Numbered from the stretch's first letter, positions 45,471-58,476 are shown. The stretch: DNA of 64,000 nt from Ochotona curzoniae (GCF_017591425.1 NW_024464918.1:7252001-7316000), one strand, 5' to 3'. The notes: generated from the letters alone by a model not told the origin. Numbers and translations are program-made.

Positions 45471-48400
45471 AGGCTAGAAGCAGTGGGAGGAAAAGTTGCT
45501 ATTTCCCAAATTTACCCCCTCCACAACCTTTCTTTTTTGTTCTTTCCCACAGCTGGAATGTGAAGTTGAGAATTTCCAGCATCTTCTTGTCTGCCAGATC
45601 CTATCTAAAGATACCCACGTTAAGAAGCCAAAAGCAAGAGATGCAATGCAGACCATCGGTAGGAGCGCCTCGGGAGCTGATTGCCTTGATGGAGACACCT
45701 TCCCACGAAGCAAGCCGGGATTAGCAATCTGTTGCTTGTCAGTTTCTCACTGACTTTTTTTGCCAGGCACAGATGAGAGGGCGAAAGTTTAAAACAAAAA
45801 GTCAATGTAAATTGATGCTTGTCAAGATCAACAAGTAGGAGAAACAGCAAAGGCTTCACTAAAGTAAACAGACAATTTAAAGCAAGAGGGGGTTCAGTCA
45901 ATTCAGGGTCTCAAAAGAACCCCTACCCCCCAAAGTCAGAAATACTCAGGGCCACTTATCATTTATGCAAGGCATGGATTTTTACAAAGTTAGCAAACTT
46001 GCCCAAATTTGATGTTGACCTAGCTTTGGTTACTGGAAGATGCTGGGCAAGTGAAGACAATGTGCTTGTATCTGGGCAATATCTCTTCTTCCCTCCACTT
46101 TCTTTCGGTTTTCTATTCCTCATGCCACCGGAAACATAACAACAATGACGCCAGTAACAGTACTATCTGTATTCAGCAACAGGCCCTCTGTTTCTCAGTT
46201 AGGTGCTATGCCTGAGGACATCTGACAGTTGCTGATTGCTCGGGACCTTGAGTCTGCAATTTCAGACTGTCAGCATAGAGAACCAAACATGCAGAGCTAA
46301 GTGAGTTAGACTTGAGAGCTGGGTAAAAGCTTGGGTAAAAATTGTGCTCCACATGGGTCTGAGATAAAAACATGAAACAGGAGCGAATACAATCCAATAT
46401 ATGCCCAAAAAGAATTTTAAAAAGATTTTCCAAAGCAGCTACTGGCTTTGACTGTGTTTTTGTCTATGCACTGAACCTTGCATGGACTGCGTCCCTACGA
46501 GAGCCGGAATGCAGTCCTTTGTGAGTTTGAGTGCCAATATTTAATAGTGTGTGCATTAGGGCCACAGTTCTCGTTTCTGGAACTGCTCTGCAGGGAGAAG
46601 GCAGAGCAAAGACAAAGTGTGAGTGTGGAATTTATAACCTGGATAATCAGTGATAATGGAAAAAGAATAAAGGCAAGGAAAAGACAAGAAAAATCTGTGA
46701 CATTTCAATTGGATTTTGGTTAAGTATTTCCTGCATGGAAGTTGTTATTTAGCCCCCTAGACAGCAGCTGTCGGAGGAGAAGACGTAGAGGCCTTCTAGT
46801 AATTCTGTTGGTAACAACTTCAGGAGCAATTCTGATTGCCTTGCAACCTCTACATAGACTTAATGAAGCATCTTTAGTTGGATGTCTTTAAAACTGGGTC
46901 AAAGAAAGGGAAAAAACATCCCAAATGCTGATACTACATTCCAACAGACTAAAAAAAGTGGCGGTAGTAAACTTACCGAAGATGGGCAAAGCACAGGAGA
47001 CAACTAGCGCAGCAAAACCCTTCCTGATAGATGGAGATGGATACCAGGAGCATCCCTACTAGAGCACCCACTTCAGCCACACAGAACCCCAACAGGAACG
47101 TATGCAGATGAGAGGGAGCACAGCGAGAAAGTGTCACAGGAAATGGCTCATTGTCAGAGTCAGAGCAGGTTCTTGATTCTTCCTGGGAGCTTTCCTTCCC
47201 GATAGACAATCTCTGCTACTTTATGCATGTGAAAAACAGATGTTTAGACACTGCTAAGATTTCCCACTTCTAAGAGCAAATAAAGATGTTGGGAAAAAAA
47301 AATCCTTAAGAAAAAGCGGGGCATATTCTGAGCTCACTTGTAAGATCCCTTAGAGTTGTGAAGGCTACATGCGTGTGTTCGTTGCACATGCAAACGCATG
47401 AAGGAGAGGGAATGAAAAACAGCCCCTTTCACCCCCTTCCCCAAATCGCGTGAGAATCAAGAATGACATGTTGTTCGGATGAGCTCCAAGTCAGACAGGG
47501 TTTCTACATCTGCTGGATTCTTGCCAGCCCAGGAGCTGGTTCCTACGGCACTCATAGCTCATTGGCGGGGGCATGCTGATGATTCACAGTTGAGGAAACT
47601 TTTCCAATCAGTGATAGTGCTGGATGGAGCCCTTCTGGCACTAACTCTGTCTTTCCATCTCTGCCCCAGCAGGTAGGTAATTGCAGTATGCATCTATATT
47701 GGGAGGGGAAATGGCAAGGCCATGAGAGTTCTGAAAAAATACTCAGAAGCTTGGGGAGCTAGGTGGGATAGTCTGCTTTTCCCAGATGTCACTGGGACAG
47801 ATTCTAATTCTGCCCCTTCAACCAATGGTCCTCAATTCATGGTCTGCAGAGGCACTTGTGGGACTGTGTAAGAGTCCCAACTTGACAATGCTCAAAAACT
47901 AAATAGCTTGATCAGTTATAACGGTTAAAACTTCCCATCTGCATTGGTGCTGATATTTTCATATAGTATGATTTTTTAGGATGATTTTCCTGAATAGCAA
48001 TCCATGTTTCTGAATGTATAGAAGTAAAGCACAGTGCCTTCCCGTGTAGGGTTGCCCTGCAGTGGCCTCTTTAGGACACTTACTCCTTGACTCATGCTGC
48101 AAAATATTGGCCAAGGGTCTACCAGGTAGCAGACCTCATTCTATGATCATCAAAATGGACCAAATTTGCTACCAGATTGGAACTGATGGGTTAATGATGG
48201 AATAAACAACAACATGCCAAGTAATCACTCTGTTAGAAACTCTTCAGCACTGTTAAAACAGGTAAAAAGAAAGGCCTTAGAAAAGGGCAGGCAGCGAGTT
48301 TGCCAGGGAGAATGCATTCATTACCTGTCATCAACATCCTGGATATTCATGGCACCGAGGTGTCCTGGATGCAGTGTGAACGGGGTGACAAAAAGCCAGC

Positions 48401-49599
48401 TGACATGATGGAATTCACTTTCAAGGAACTGAGCTTATTTATGGAGACCAAAATTCAAATTGACCTGGACTCCAGGGGTAATTACCTTCTGGTCCAGTCA
48501 CTAAAATTCTAATAAAGCCAAAGAGGAAGCAAGGAGAAAAGGGAAAATGTGAGAGATGCTTGAGCCATCTAACATTGAATGTGAGGGCCAAGGAGGAACT
48601 CACAGAGACGAGAGAGTACCGTGCACTTGCTCTTGTGTTCCCTGCCCTCCAGTAGTGTATTCATTTCCTTCCTTTGTCTGACATGGAGTAATAACAGAGT
48701 TGTCTCCATCCTGAAGTACAGGCTGGGATGATTTACTTCCCCTTTCTTTCAAAGACATGTCCCGGATCCCTATTTAATGCCAGAGGAAACTAGACCTAAG
48801 CAAGAGAAGTCACCATTCATGGCGTCCTTGGGGGGACAAGAGCAAAGCCATGGAGGACGAAATGTTCTACATGGGATTTTAATCAGCAAAGAGCTACACC
48901 TGTGCACATCCACATAAGTCAGTTTACAGCTCTAACGTCTCTTATGTTCAGGTACAAACAAGACCAGAGCTCAAGCATGCTTAAGTAATATCATGCGTGT
49001 TCAAGTGCAATCAATTTCACAGTTCACGCTAGTCATCAAATATGCAAAAAGAAAGAATATCTGCAAGACAAAAATCTGATTTTTTAAAACAAGAACATAA
49101 CTCTTTCATTCCATGCTCTGAAACTAAAGCAATGCTGTCTCCAGGTGGGAACTTGTAAGAAGTTTTTGAAGGTATCCCTCACAACATTATCATTATAAGA
49201 ACATCCAGGCTCATGTCTTTACCTCTCAATGGTACACTTGTAGTACAAAAGACTCCAGGGCCTCCTCCTCAGTCAGTGGAGCCAGGAACCGGACATCCAA
49301 TAACCTCAATAGAAGAAGCTGAATGACAATCCTTCCAGGCAGAGCAGAGGATCCAGGCATATTCAGGAGTGTCCATCACAGTGTTGTCTACATTCCTGTC
49401 CCATCTGTCCTCACATAGCTGTGACTGACACCCACACACACCCCCACCTCCTCTGCATTCTTCAGTGTTCCTGGGAACTGAGGACTTGATCCTCATGAAA
49501 TTTCATGACAGTGTGAAAGGCTCCCACAGTGCGCAGATTTTTCCACTGGTAGAATCAGAGTTGTCCTAAGTGTTTCCATGCACAGAATCAGAACCCAAT
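45471..49599. other. Long unique stretch with one weak exon-like frame
   Basis: No transposon was recognised with confidence. The minus-strand frame at 46977-47212 is discussed as a finding. The minus-strand sequence leaving it reads CGGTAAGT, a consensus splice donor. Other frames are short. At 47.8-48.2 kb the text looks like old repeat debris, but no family could be assigned. Confidence 0.4.
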
Positions 49600-49826
49600 G
49601 AAAGGTAACGTTTACCAAGTACTCCCTTTGTGCAGAGCCTGAAGAACATCTAATGCTGAACACTGTATGTACTGCTTTCTTTGAATGAATTGACATAAGT
49701 TCTCCATGGCTTTATCATTAAAAAAAAAAAGAGTATGCTGGGACTCAAGGAGGTTAAGTAACATACACAGCAGCAAGTAAGTGGCAGAACTGGGATTCGA
49801 AGTCAAGACTCTGAGCTGTGTTTCTA
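49600..49826 (+). mobile_element. MIR SINE
   Basis: GTTTACCAAGTACTCCCTTT and GTGCAGAGCC, then ACTCAAGGAGGTTAAGTAAC, AGCAAGTAAGTGGCAGAACT and GGGATTCGAAGTCAAGACTC follow the MIR order. The 3' part is well preserved. An A-run sits inside it at about 49720. Confidence 0.85.
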
Positions 49827-49967
49827 ATAATTATATGACATTGTTATATACTATGCAGGATTTTATATACTTAAAAACTATGAAATGTCCACATAAATTA
49901 TTCATGATAAATGCAATAGAGTTATACACTAATGCTGGGGTCAAGAGACACAGTGACTAGACTTTAG

Positions 49968-50266
49968 TTTTGCTTTTCATTTGAAAGGTGTATACACACA
50001 CAAAGGGAGAGAGAGAGAAGAACAGAAAGAGGGAGAAAGAGAGAATACTCTATTCCTACTTGTTCATTCATTTTCCATGTACCTACAATGCCTCGGGTTT
50101 GGCAAGGACAAACCAGTAGTTGTGAACTCAATCCAGTTCTTGCCTATGGGTAGCAGGAACCCTTGCTGCCTCCCAACATCTGCATTAGTAGGAATTCAGG
50201 CCCAGGAGTGAAACCCAGACACGCTAATGTGGAAGCAGGAATCACAATCACTAACCTGGGCTAAAG
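49968..50266 (-). mobile_element. Old lagomorph CSINE-like element
   Basis: TTTTCATTTGAAAGGTGTAT, a GA-rich run (AGGGAGAGAGAGAGAAG), then GCTGCCTCCCAACATCTGCA, TTAGTAGGAATTCAGGC, CAGGAGTGAAACCCAGACAC and AACCTGGGCTAAAG match the reverse complement of the older lagomorph SINE (TTGAAAGGCAGAG, GCTGCCTCCCAGGGTGCACATTAGCAGGAAGCTGG, GAACCCAGGCACTC). Related in structure to the copy at 16054. Confidence 0.65.
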
Positions 50267-53200
50267 TTTTAACTTCAGATGTTAATTTTCACTCAAGATC
50301 CAAGGGTGAAAGCTGATGACATTCACATTAGCTGAAGGGATCTTAGTGAGGTGACTACTTAGATGGTTGTTGCTAAAGTTGAGGAAAAGTAGATAGATGT
50401 CACAATGTCCTAAGACAACCGAGGGCAACCGTTATCATTGCCAGCTCGCAAAGGGTTAGGAGAGGAAGTAAATGGAAAACTGTGGCGAGGTAAAATCACG
50501 CAGAGAGCGCTCCCCAAGAAACAGTAACTCCATGGCACAGCAACAAGGAGGGAACTGGCATTCAGTACCTGCTCCTTCCTTCCCCCTACCTTCTTATTTC
50601 TTCCTGACCTTGATCAATTCCATTGCAGAAGATCCAACTGTCAAGCAGAAGACTAGCACTCACAAATGCCACCTATGTGGCCAGTCTTCAGGGCAAGGAG
50701 TAAGAATCTTGAACCATGGAGGGAAATGTGAAGGACAAATGGGAGACTTGCTGCACAGTCACAGCCTTGATAAACTGGGGCAAACCTAACCCTCCCCGGG
50801 ACTTGTTTCTTCATCATTATAATGAGACAATTAGACCATTTACACTGCCTTCCAGCTCTGACATTTTAAGGTTTTATGAATCCACTCTCCATCTACTCCC
50901 CAAGAGATTTTTCAGAATAAGTTCAAAAAGCAGACTATAAAAGACAGTCTCCACCAGTGCAATGTATCTGGTGCCACTTTTGCACTTGTGTGTTGAGGTG
51001 CTCAAAGCAGAAGGGCATTTGCTCGTTTCAGAAAGCTGCCAGGTCATTGTCATGTGGCCTAAGAATAAATTGTGCTGACAGTGACACTAAAATGATGTGA
51101 GAATTTCCTCCTTCCTTTTGAAGCAAAAGAAACAGTACACAAAAAATACCTAAGTGCACAGAAAACCTGAATAGAGATACTGTACCTGGACAGGACAACT
51201 CGAACCTGATCTTTATGAGCTTTCAAAGAACCAGTGGCCCCTGAATGGAAATGTTGGGCAACATGGCTTTGGTTGGAGGGAAAGCTGGAGGTGGAAGTGG
51301 AAGGAGATTGTGTTTCCTGGAATGGCATGGAGCTTATCTAGCCTTTCAGAGTGGCCCTGGGTGCTGAATGAGGTGTTCCTGGTTTATGAGGCTTCCCCTT
51401 GGCTGATTTTTGGAACTACACTATGCTTGTTTAAGATGCAGAATACAAGCTTCTGGGCTCCCTACTTGGAACTCACTGGTTCATGCCCATGGACTGAGGT
51501 GCCCCAAGTATGGTGTTTGAAGAATTCTGAGATTCCTCCTTGCAACCTTCATAGCATGTCAACCCTAATAAATGCCAACAGAATCAGCCCATTATAGAAT
51601 CTTTGTGTTCTCCAGACACATGGGAAGCACTATTAAACTTTCCCAGATTTACTCATTAAAGGGGAATAAAATTGTAACAGTTCCAGGATCTTGAACTTAA
51701 ATGTGGTTCCAAGCATGTGCTGTGCAGGGTGGGGGAGGATTTACAGAGTTGCAAAAGAGGTGAGGCAAGGTCAAGCGGAACTCATTCTATGTCACTCTTG
51801 TGCCTATAGTTGCCAGGAAAACAAAATGGAAGCAGGCAAAACAGAAAAGTGTTTTTTAAAAGCACATTGCCATCTTGCCCATAATGGCATTTTGGCCAAA
51901 ACACTCCATGTACATAGTGGTGATCCTCTAAGATTATAGACTCCACAAGTTCCCATTACCGAATGACATAATACAGCAAGCTGAGCGACACATTACTCAA
52001 CATGTTCCAACTGCATGGAAAATTCCAGTCAAATGTAATAGGTACAGAATACTTAATGCTGACAATAAATGCCTATGTTCTTAGTGTGTGTATTTATATA
52101 CACCCATACTATACTTTTTACAGTCACCTCCTACTTTAAAACAAATTGTTGCTATGTTGGCAACAACCACATCTGTCATGTTTACTCCTGATCACATCAC
52201 AGCCAGTGACAGACCTCACTATTTATGTATCTATTTTTGCACAAAATCATACAGCATCCTTTTTTCAGGCCGTATCTCACTTTTCAAGGAATATATTAAT
52301 GCACATATATAAATATACAACATGGAAATGGTAATCTGTTCCTGTGTTTATGTCTGCTCACCTTACAGTTTATACACAAGGCAACAAAAGGTTGATATGT
52401 AGAAACTGCTCAATTCCTGTGATCTTGGATGAGTAACTTGCCTCTAGTTTTCTCATATAAGAAATGAGGCATATAAGAATAGAAATGTCTGATCTCATGA
52501 TAAAAAGACAGCAATATTCTTCTCAGATCACTACATACTTTCTAAGACATACATTGGCCCAGAATGCAAGTCAGTAATATCTAAGTCCACACTTTGGTAG
52601 CACGCCCTCAGAAGGCAAATTGTGCACATGAAGATGTGTCAACAAAATCAGCCACCTGCTGGGGGAGATGCCAGGGGTTCCAAAGACATGTGTTCTGCAT
52701 ACCGAATATCAGACACACAGAGAAAGGGTATGCCACGTTCTGAAGTAACTTCAGCTAACAGAATAGGTAATTTGCCCTCTTTTTCCTTACCCTTATTTTA
52801 AAAACATCTTAGCACAGACGAAAAATAAAGGGTAAAACCAATCATGCATTTCCTCTAGCACACAGACAGCTGCCACCATAGGTCTCTTGAGGGTAAAAAC
52901 CATGTTGCAGATGTATCAAGGGTAACTTGAAAGAGTGTTTCCACAGCAGCCTGTGGTGCTTGACTTCAGAGCTGTGTACAGCAAGGAACTGCACATTGCA
53001 CATCTCTTCTTTGGCAGAACACTTTTGGTGCTTTGTACCCGGAAGTCATCATGGAGGAAAAGGACCATTTCAGATGAGCAGCGATGGAACTCAGCGAGCA
53101 GAGTCCATCAGTTCTCTATGATGACTCTGGTGCGGAATACAGCCAAGCTCATCATCTTGTCCCAGGATTCCCACCGAAAGGTGAAAATCAGTCCTCCCAC

Positions 53201-54178
53201 TCCTCACAGAGCCAAGTGTCTTGCAAAGCCCCGACATGCATGCACATCTGCTATTCTCACCCAATGACTCCATCACAATCTTCCCATGGAGGAAACTCCC
53301 AGACCGAGGTGGGGCTCTACTGAGTCTCCATCAAAGGAGGCCGGGCTGGGAGCTCAGGTGTGGCAGCCACACTGCCAACCAGGACAGGCTGGGCTTTTGT
53401 ATTCCCCTCTATCTACAGAAAATCAGTACAATCCCAGGTTGACACAGCCTAGGTCCTCTCACACTGCGAAGGGAAGACAGAATAAGCAAAATCCTTTCTC
53501 TTCTATCTCCAGTTTTCTCCCTTCCCTGTAGACAGCACAGCAGGAGGTTCCTGAGGAATTAGTTGCTGGAGGACGCCTCCCCCGCTGGCAGCCAAATGCC
53601 AGCCCCACGTCCCGCTCATGTAATGCCTCTGACATTTCTGCATCTCTCTGGGTTAATGTTGTTTGACACAAACTTTTCGAAACATCTCTTAAAAAGGTTT
53701 ATGCGTATGCACGTGTGTGTCTATGCACGATTTCAGTTGTTCAATGTTATTGTGTATATTTAGTTTTTTCTTTAAAAAAATCCTATTCTCTGTGTTGCTG
53801 ACACATCTCTGCTTTGGCATTTCCACTTAGGCAGAAGTAATTGGTTTCAGAAGGCTGAAAACCCTTATTTGAAACCATGTGCGCATTCTGTTGATGGGTG
53901 CCATAAAATGTTCAAATATCATCTTCCTTCAAGTAAAATAAGCGTTAAAATCCAGAAGGACGAGATGTGATTGACAGCATGGCATACTTATATTTTAACT
54001 ACATGTTGTCAAATTCTTTTAAAGTACCTGTATATGAAATGGGGTCATTTCCTCTTCCTGGTCAGCTATGTACAGATAGATCTGATCAAGTTTGAAGGGG
54101 GTTCTTTCTCTTGTCCTGTTATAGAAAGAAGTTTCCATTTCTCATCATGTTTGCTAACTGGTAAAGGGCTGATTTAAC
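50267..54178. other. Unique non-coding sequence
   Basis: I see no gene. A 110-codon frame at 52935-53267 and its overlapping partners on both strands show no domain, and the density of overlapping frames reflects the locally higher GC at 53.0-53.6 kb. No clear transposon. Confidence 0.45.
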
Positions 54179-54663
54179 TGTGATCGCTCTCAAACATTCA
54201 TGCAAGGCGCAATGTGTAAGGAGTAATTCGAACATCCCATCTTGGACCCTGCACCATTTTCTGCTTCCCCTCCCTGACAGCTTGTGAAATTCACGCCATT
54301 CTGGTTATCCACCAATCAGATGTAAGGTGGCGCCTAACCTGAGAATCCGTACTCCCCAATCTCTGGCGCCTCCCCCTAGACTCCACCCACCTACCTGTGG
54401 CTCAGATAATCTCAGTCCCCAGTCCCGGGGGCCAGAGCACACAGCCCACACGGCTTCTCCCTTCTCCTTCCCCTCACTCTTCCCTGCCCTTCTTACCTGG
54501 CTCTTCCCCATCCCCTCCTCCATCTTGTCCCTTCATCCTGCCACCATGGCAGGAGATGTGTCCCTTTCAGTTCCCCCTCACCTCCACCCCTGCTCCTGTT
54601 CCAACCCTGCTGGATTAAAGGACCTACTAAGCCCTTTTGCGGTGTCTGGGATTTTGGCTTGCA
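54179..54663 (+). mobile_element. LTR-like GC-rich element (possible solo endogenous retrovirus LTR)
   Basis: The block differs sharply in composition from its flanks. It opens TGTGATCG, carries a CCAATCAG box (54312-54319) and GGCGCC sites, then a long C/T-rich stretch. It has an ATTAAA polyadenylation-type signal (54614-54619), followed by GCCCTTTTGCGGTGTCTGG and a GGCTTGCA end. This order (CCAAT box, C-rich region, ATTAAA, short end closing in CA) fits a retroviral LTR. I found no target duplication and no internal gag, pol or env nearby, so boundaries and class are tentative. Confidence 0.4.
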
Positions 54664-55139
54664 GTAAACTAATCATGAATAGAGGACTTGGCTGTGGGAA
54701 TTAGCTGTGTGTAACAACATAAGAACTATATGTGCATTCAAAGCCTAACACAGCATGTGAAGAGGAAGAGGATACAGTTAGCTCTCACGTCTGGCTTCAC
54801 ACGCAGAGAGTAGGGTTTTTTGATGGATTTTTGTGATTTTTTTTTTCCTGGAAAGGTCCTAGCATAAATATTGACATGAATGACATAAATATGGCAGGAA
54901 AAGTTTTTTCAAGAAATGGTAAACCAACTCCATACTGTGTGGGAAAGGCCAGTTGAAGAACTCTGCATAGGCTGTAGCAGAAAGAGACTGACAGGCCACA
55001 GAGATGGACACCTTCATGGCTGTAGAAAAGCAGCTTGTGCTTTGTCTAACCACAGGATCTGCAGAAGGAGGCATTCCACTGCTGAACTCTTTCAAGATGA
55101 CCCGGGAAAATTACAGCAGAAGCTTTAAACACAATACCG
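54664..55139. other. Unique non-coding sequence
   Basis: T-run at about 54838-54846. Nothing else recognised. Confidence 0.5.
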
Positions 55140-55345
55140 CTCAATGTTAGCCCTGAGAGCCAATATGGCGCCACATCAAAGCATGGGGAGTCCACAGACA
55201 TTCTGGATTCAAATCCCAGCAGCTGCGGTCACTTGCTGTGTGATCTTAGGCAAGTCTTTTAACTGATTGTGCCTTGATTTTTTTATCAGGTGGGAATAAC
55301 AAAACTGCTGCCTTAAAGGGTTGTTAGGATTGAGTTAACACACAA
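55140..55345 (+). mobile_element. MIR SINE
   Basis: ATTCTGGATTCAAATCCCAG, CACTTGCTGTGTGATCTTAG, GCAAGTCTTTTAACTGATTG, TGCCTTGATTTTTTTATCAG and AAGGGTTGTTAGGATTGAG follow the MIR 5' and core region closely. Confidence 0.9.
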
Positions 55346-55371
55346 ACACTTAAACAGCAAACAAACAAACC

Positions 55372-55384
55372 AAAAAAAAAAAAA
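55372..55384 (+). repeat. Poly(A) run
   Basis: About 14 A following AACAAACAAACC. It could be a retroposon tail, though no body was identified beyond the MIR. Confidence 0.7.
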
Positions 55385-55385
55385 A

Positions 55386-56044
55386 TCCACAGCTGATCAC
55401 ACCACACCACAAAAAGGATCCTATTGCCAGAAACAACTTCTCCATACTGAGCCCAAATGGAGCACCCTGAAAACCCCATCAATTCACCTCAGCCTCGTTA
55501 GGAACCAGCAAGCCAGACTGTCTCATTTCTCTTTCACAATATTTGAAACAGCTGAAAAGTATCCTCAAGCCTGAAGACCAAAGCTTTGCAGTTTCGGGGA
55601 AACTTTTCCTCCACGACAGTTTCCCCAGCTTGGCCCTCATCCTTTTCACCTTTCTTTGGAAGCTTTCAGACTTGTCAGCACTCCTCACTTGCCTAGTCTC
55701 GAAAACAAGTTCCTGGGGGTGGCCCAAGACCAGAAGTAATGGAAAACTACTGTCTTTCTTAATTCAGATATGCTGTTTCTTCAGTAGGGGAAACCACGAA
55801 TCATAGCTGTAATTCATACGTAAGTAGCCATTCACATCTTTGGTCTAATTTCACCCCTTATAATCAGAACAGTGAAGGAGATCTCTCTACTTTCCCCCTG
55901 ATTTCAGTATGAAGTACACTGTCATGCACTCTCTCATACAACATATAACCGTATAATTCATTCGACATTCGCAATACTAAGCTGAACCCTCTGGGAAAAA
56001 AGCAGTTTACATCTGGAACAAAGTTTGCAAAAACACTTGTGTGA
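55386..56044. other. Unique non-coding sequence
   Basis: Nothing recognised. Confidence 0.5.
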
Positions 56045-56165
56045 TGAGATAGTCTCACCATTTAACTAACAGTATCATTTTTACAAATAAATCACAAAGC
56101 TGAGATGACTTACCCAAGATCACGAAGCAGTGAGGCTGCTACTGAGCCCACACGGAATCACGGGC
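56045..56165 (+). mobile_element. MIR SINE 3' fragment
   Basis: TTTACAAATAAATCACAAAG, CTGAGATGACTTACCCAAGA and TCACGAAGCAGTGAGG follow MIR's TTTACAGATGAGGAAACTGAGG...ACTTGCCCAAGGTCACACAGC. Confidence 0.6.
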
Positions 56166-56734
56166 TCGGGTGTTCCTGTGCTTCCCCTAACCAACTGGAC
56201 ATTTTTCAGGTTCCTAACACTGGCGTGACCTGGCCTGCTTCTGTTCGAAAGAGGTCTGCCACGAGCGCTCAGCAGGTTTTTTCCCTTTTGGAGATTCAGG
56301 ACTTTGGATTGGCCGTCCTGCTGAAGGTCAGGTGTGTGCACTTGTGGCCAGTGATGAACAGGAGTGAGGCTCGCACGAATGGCTCTAGCAAGCACTCCCA
56401 GAACTGCAGGAGAAATTCACCTGTGCCTTTCTAAACCAATTAATTGCACGTCGCCTAAGATAAAGTCGTCCTAACCTGTCTTTCCCAGCATTGTCACTGG
56501 TGTGTGCGTCTCGGTTTGTATAATTTACAAGCAGCAGTGTATCCCTCGAAGGACATATCTACCTCCAACCCATTCCTGGCTTATCCTCATGATCAAGATT
56601 AAGGAATGGGAGGTTACTTACTCTCACAGAACTGAAAACAGACACACCAAAACAAAACCTGCTTTTTATTTGCCTAATAAAGATAATGTAAGCTTGAATA
56701 TACAATATAGTATAGACAGACATAGTTCAGAAAC

Positions 56735-57003
56735 TGGGCAGAGCTGCCACCTTCAACACCATCATCCTGCACAGGTGCTGGTTTCCAGTCCCAGCCACTT
56801 CATTTCCAATCCAGGTCCCTGTTAACATGCCTGGGAAAGCAGCCAAAGATGACTCAAGTCCTTTGGCCCCTGCACCCATGTTGGAGGACTGGAGGAGTCT
56901 CATGACCCCTGGCTTTTGCCTGACCACGCCCCAGCTGTTGAGGTCATTTTGGGAGTTAGCCCGTAGATGGAAGATCCTTCTTTCTCTCTAACTCTGAAGC
57001 AGA
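56735..57003 (+). mobile_element. Old lagomorph CSINE-like element
   Basis: GCTGCCACCTTCAACACC, GGTGCTGGTTTCCAGTCCCA, CCTGGGAAAGCAGCC, AAGTCCTTTGGCCCCTGCAC, CCAGCTGTTGAGGTCATTTT and GTAGATGGAAGATCCTTC follow the SINE order. The tail region leads directly into a G homopolymer. Confidence 0.8.
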
Positions 57004-57008
57004 GGGGC

Positions 57009-57033
57009 GGGGGGGGGGGGGGGGGGGGGGGGG
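57009..57033 (+). repeat. (G)25 homopolymer
   Basis: Twenty-five consecutive G, flanked by AGAGGGGC and AAGGGGG. Either a true G tract derived from a purine-rich SINE tail or an assembly/polymerase artefact. Strong quadruplex potential. Confidence 0.95.
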
Positions 57034-58458
57034 AAGGGGGTAAAAGGGAAAGCCGCTTGTAAAATCATTTTAATCTGGAAGCTGTTGTATCTAAACTCAA
57101 AATAACAACTATGGCAGAAACAACACAAAGCAAACCTCAGGCCACTCAATTCATTGGCTCATGCTTCATGTGCTGGAAGTATTTCTTCTCTCTACTTCCT
57201 CAGTTTATCTTCCTTAAGAGAGATCACTTCCCCCCACCTCCTCAGCAGCTCTGTGCACCAGTACATTCCTTTACTAGCCTATAAATTCTCAAAGAACAGT
57301 GGCAGATTCCACAGTGCACTCTGCCATTGTGTTGCCTTGCCCCAAGACAACCTCTTATCATTTCTCTCAAAATCACTCTTGCTTGACCCTTAGATGTTTT
57401 TATATTCATGCCAATAGAGAAGGATCTAGACATGGTGTAGAGCAAGCAAATTGAATATAATGATCCCCACCTTCCCACCCCGCGTCGTAAAACTCCTTCC
57501 CTGATTCCTATTGTTTTAAGGTAGGACCATTGATCTGCACCATTTGACATGATCCATGAAACCACGTAAGGCCTGGTTCTTGCCAACCTGGCCCATCAAT
57601 GACACTTCTTTCTCCTGCTCTGCGCCTGCGCCTGCACCTGCAGGTTTGCCCCTCTTTCAGCTTCTGCAACAAGACATTTTTTTTCTTCCTTGTCAATCCC
57701 TTCCCACGTTCATCTCCCATCCACTAGTTTTCTTCTTTAGGGAAGTTTTTCCTGATATCATAATCAAGTGCTGATGAGGTTACATGCTATGGTCCTATCC
57801 TGGAAATTTTCTTAGAGAACTCTCCAAGGCATGTCCTCTGATAGCCATAGAATAGAAACAGAACAAAATTGTAAATTTTCAGAATCCTGCTCAATAGCTT
57901 TGTTGTACAGGAAGAGTTCTGGTTCTCTTTTGAAAATCAAATATCCATCCAGACATATTTCTGGAGGTGAGCAGATTATACCCTAGTGTTGAAATGGCCC
58001 CTGACATTACTTTTACTTTGAAAAAGCTTCAGCTCCGGGCTGCAGTGCATTTTTCTTGGCAGGCTGGTTTCTTTGGTTAATGAGTTTAATATTCAAAAGA
58101 GCCTCCAGCGGGCTATAGGCAGAGCATCCAAGCACAGGTATTATTTGGGTTTTGGAAGTCCCATTGGCCGTCCTTGACTAACTGCCTCTCGTATACCAAC
58201 CAGCCTCACAGAAAATGTCAGGTCACCAGAAGCGCACTGCACCTGAACTCACTCCCTTTACAACCCGGCACAGCCTCCAGAAGGGCTGGGGTCAGAAGAG
58301 GAAGACCCTTGGAGGATGACAAGGGCAACACTCTCGTCAAGAATTCCTCAGCTCAGCGGGAGTGAAAGAGAAAAGTTTTAATCCTGAGACTCAGATTCCC
58401 TATGTGGGAGCAGGTGGAAATTCTGGTATTCTCACTGTAAGCAGGCTACCTGGCAGTG
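57034..58458. other. Unique sequence with possible L2 debris near 57.15-57.33 kb
   Basis: ACTAGCCTATAAATTCTCAA near 57275 resembles the L2 block ACTAGATTGTAAGCTCCTTGA, low confidence. Nothing else recognised. Confidence 0.35.
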
Positions 58459-58476
58459 ACACACACACACACACAC
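58459..58476 (+). repeat. (AC)9 microsatellite
   Basis: Nine AC units. The window's longest open frame (58362-58865) crosses it and reads His-Thr repeats there, so that frame is not a gene. Confidence 0.9.

Noticed and set aside
47810..48170. Possible hAT-type DNA transposon (CCAATGGTCCTCAATTCATG)
   Set aside because: It resembles the CAGTGGTTCTCAA start of some hAT elements, but the following sequence does not match and no inverted end was found.
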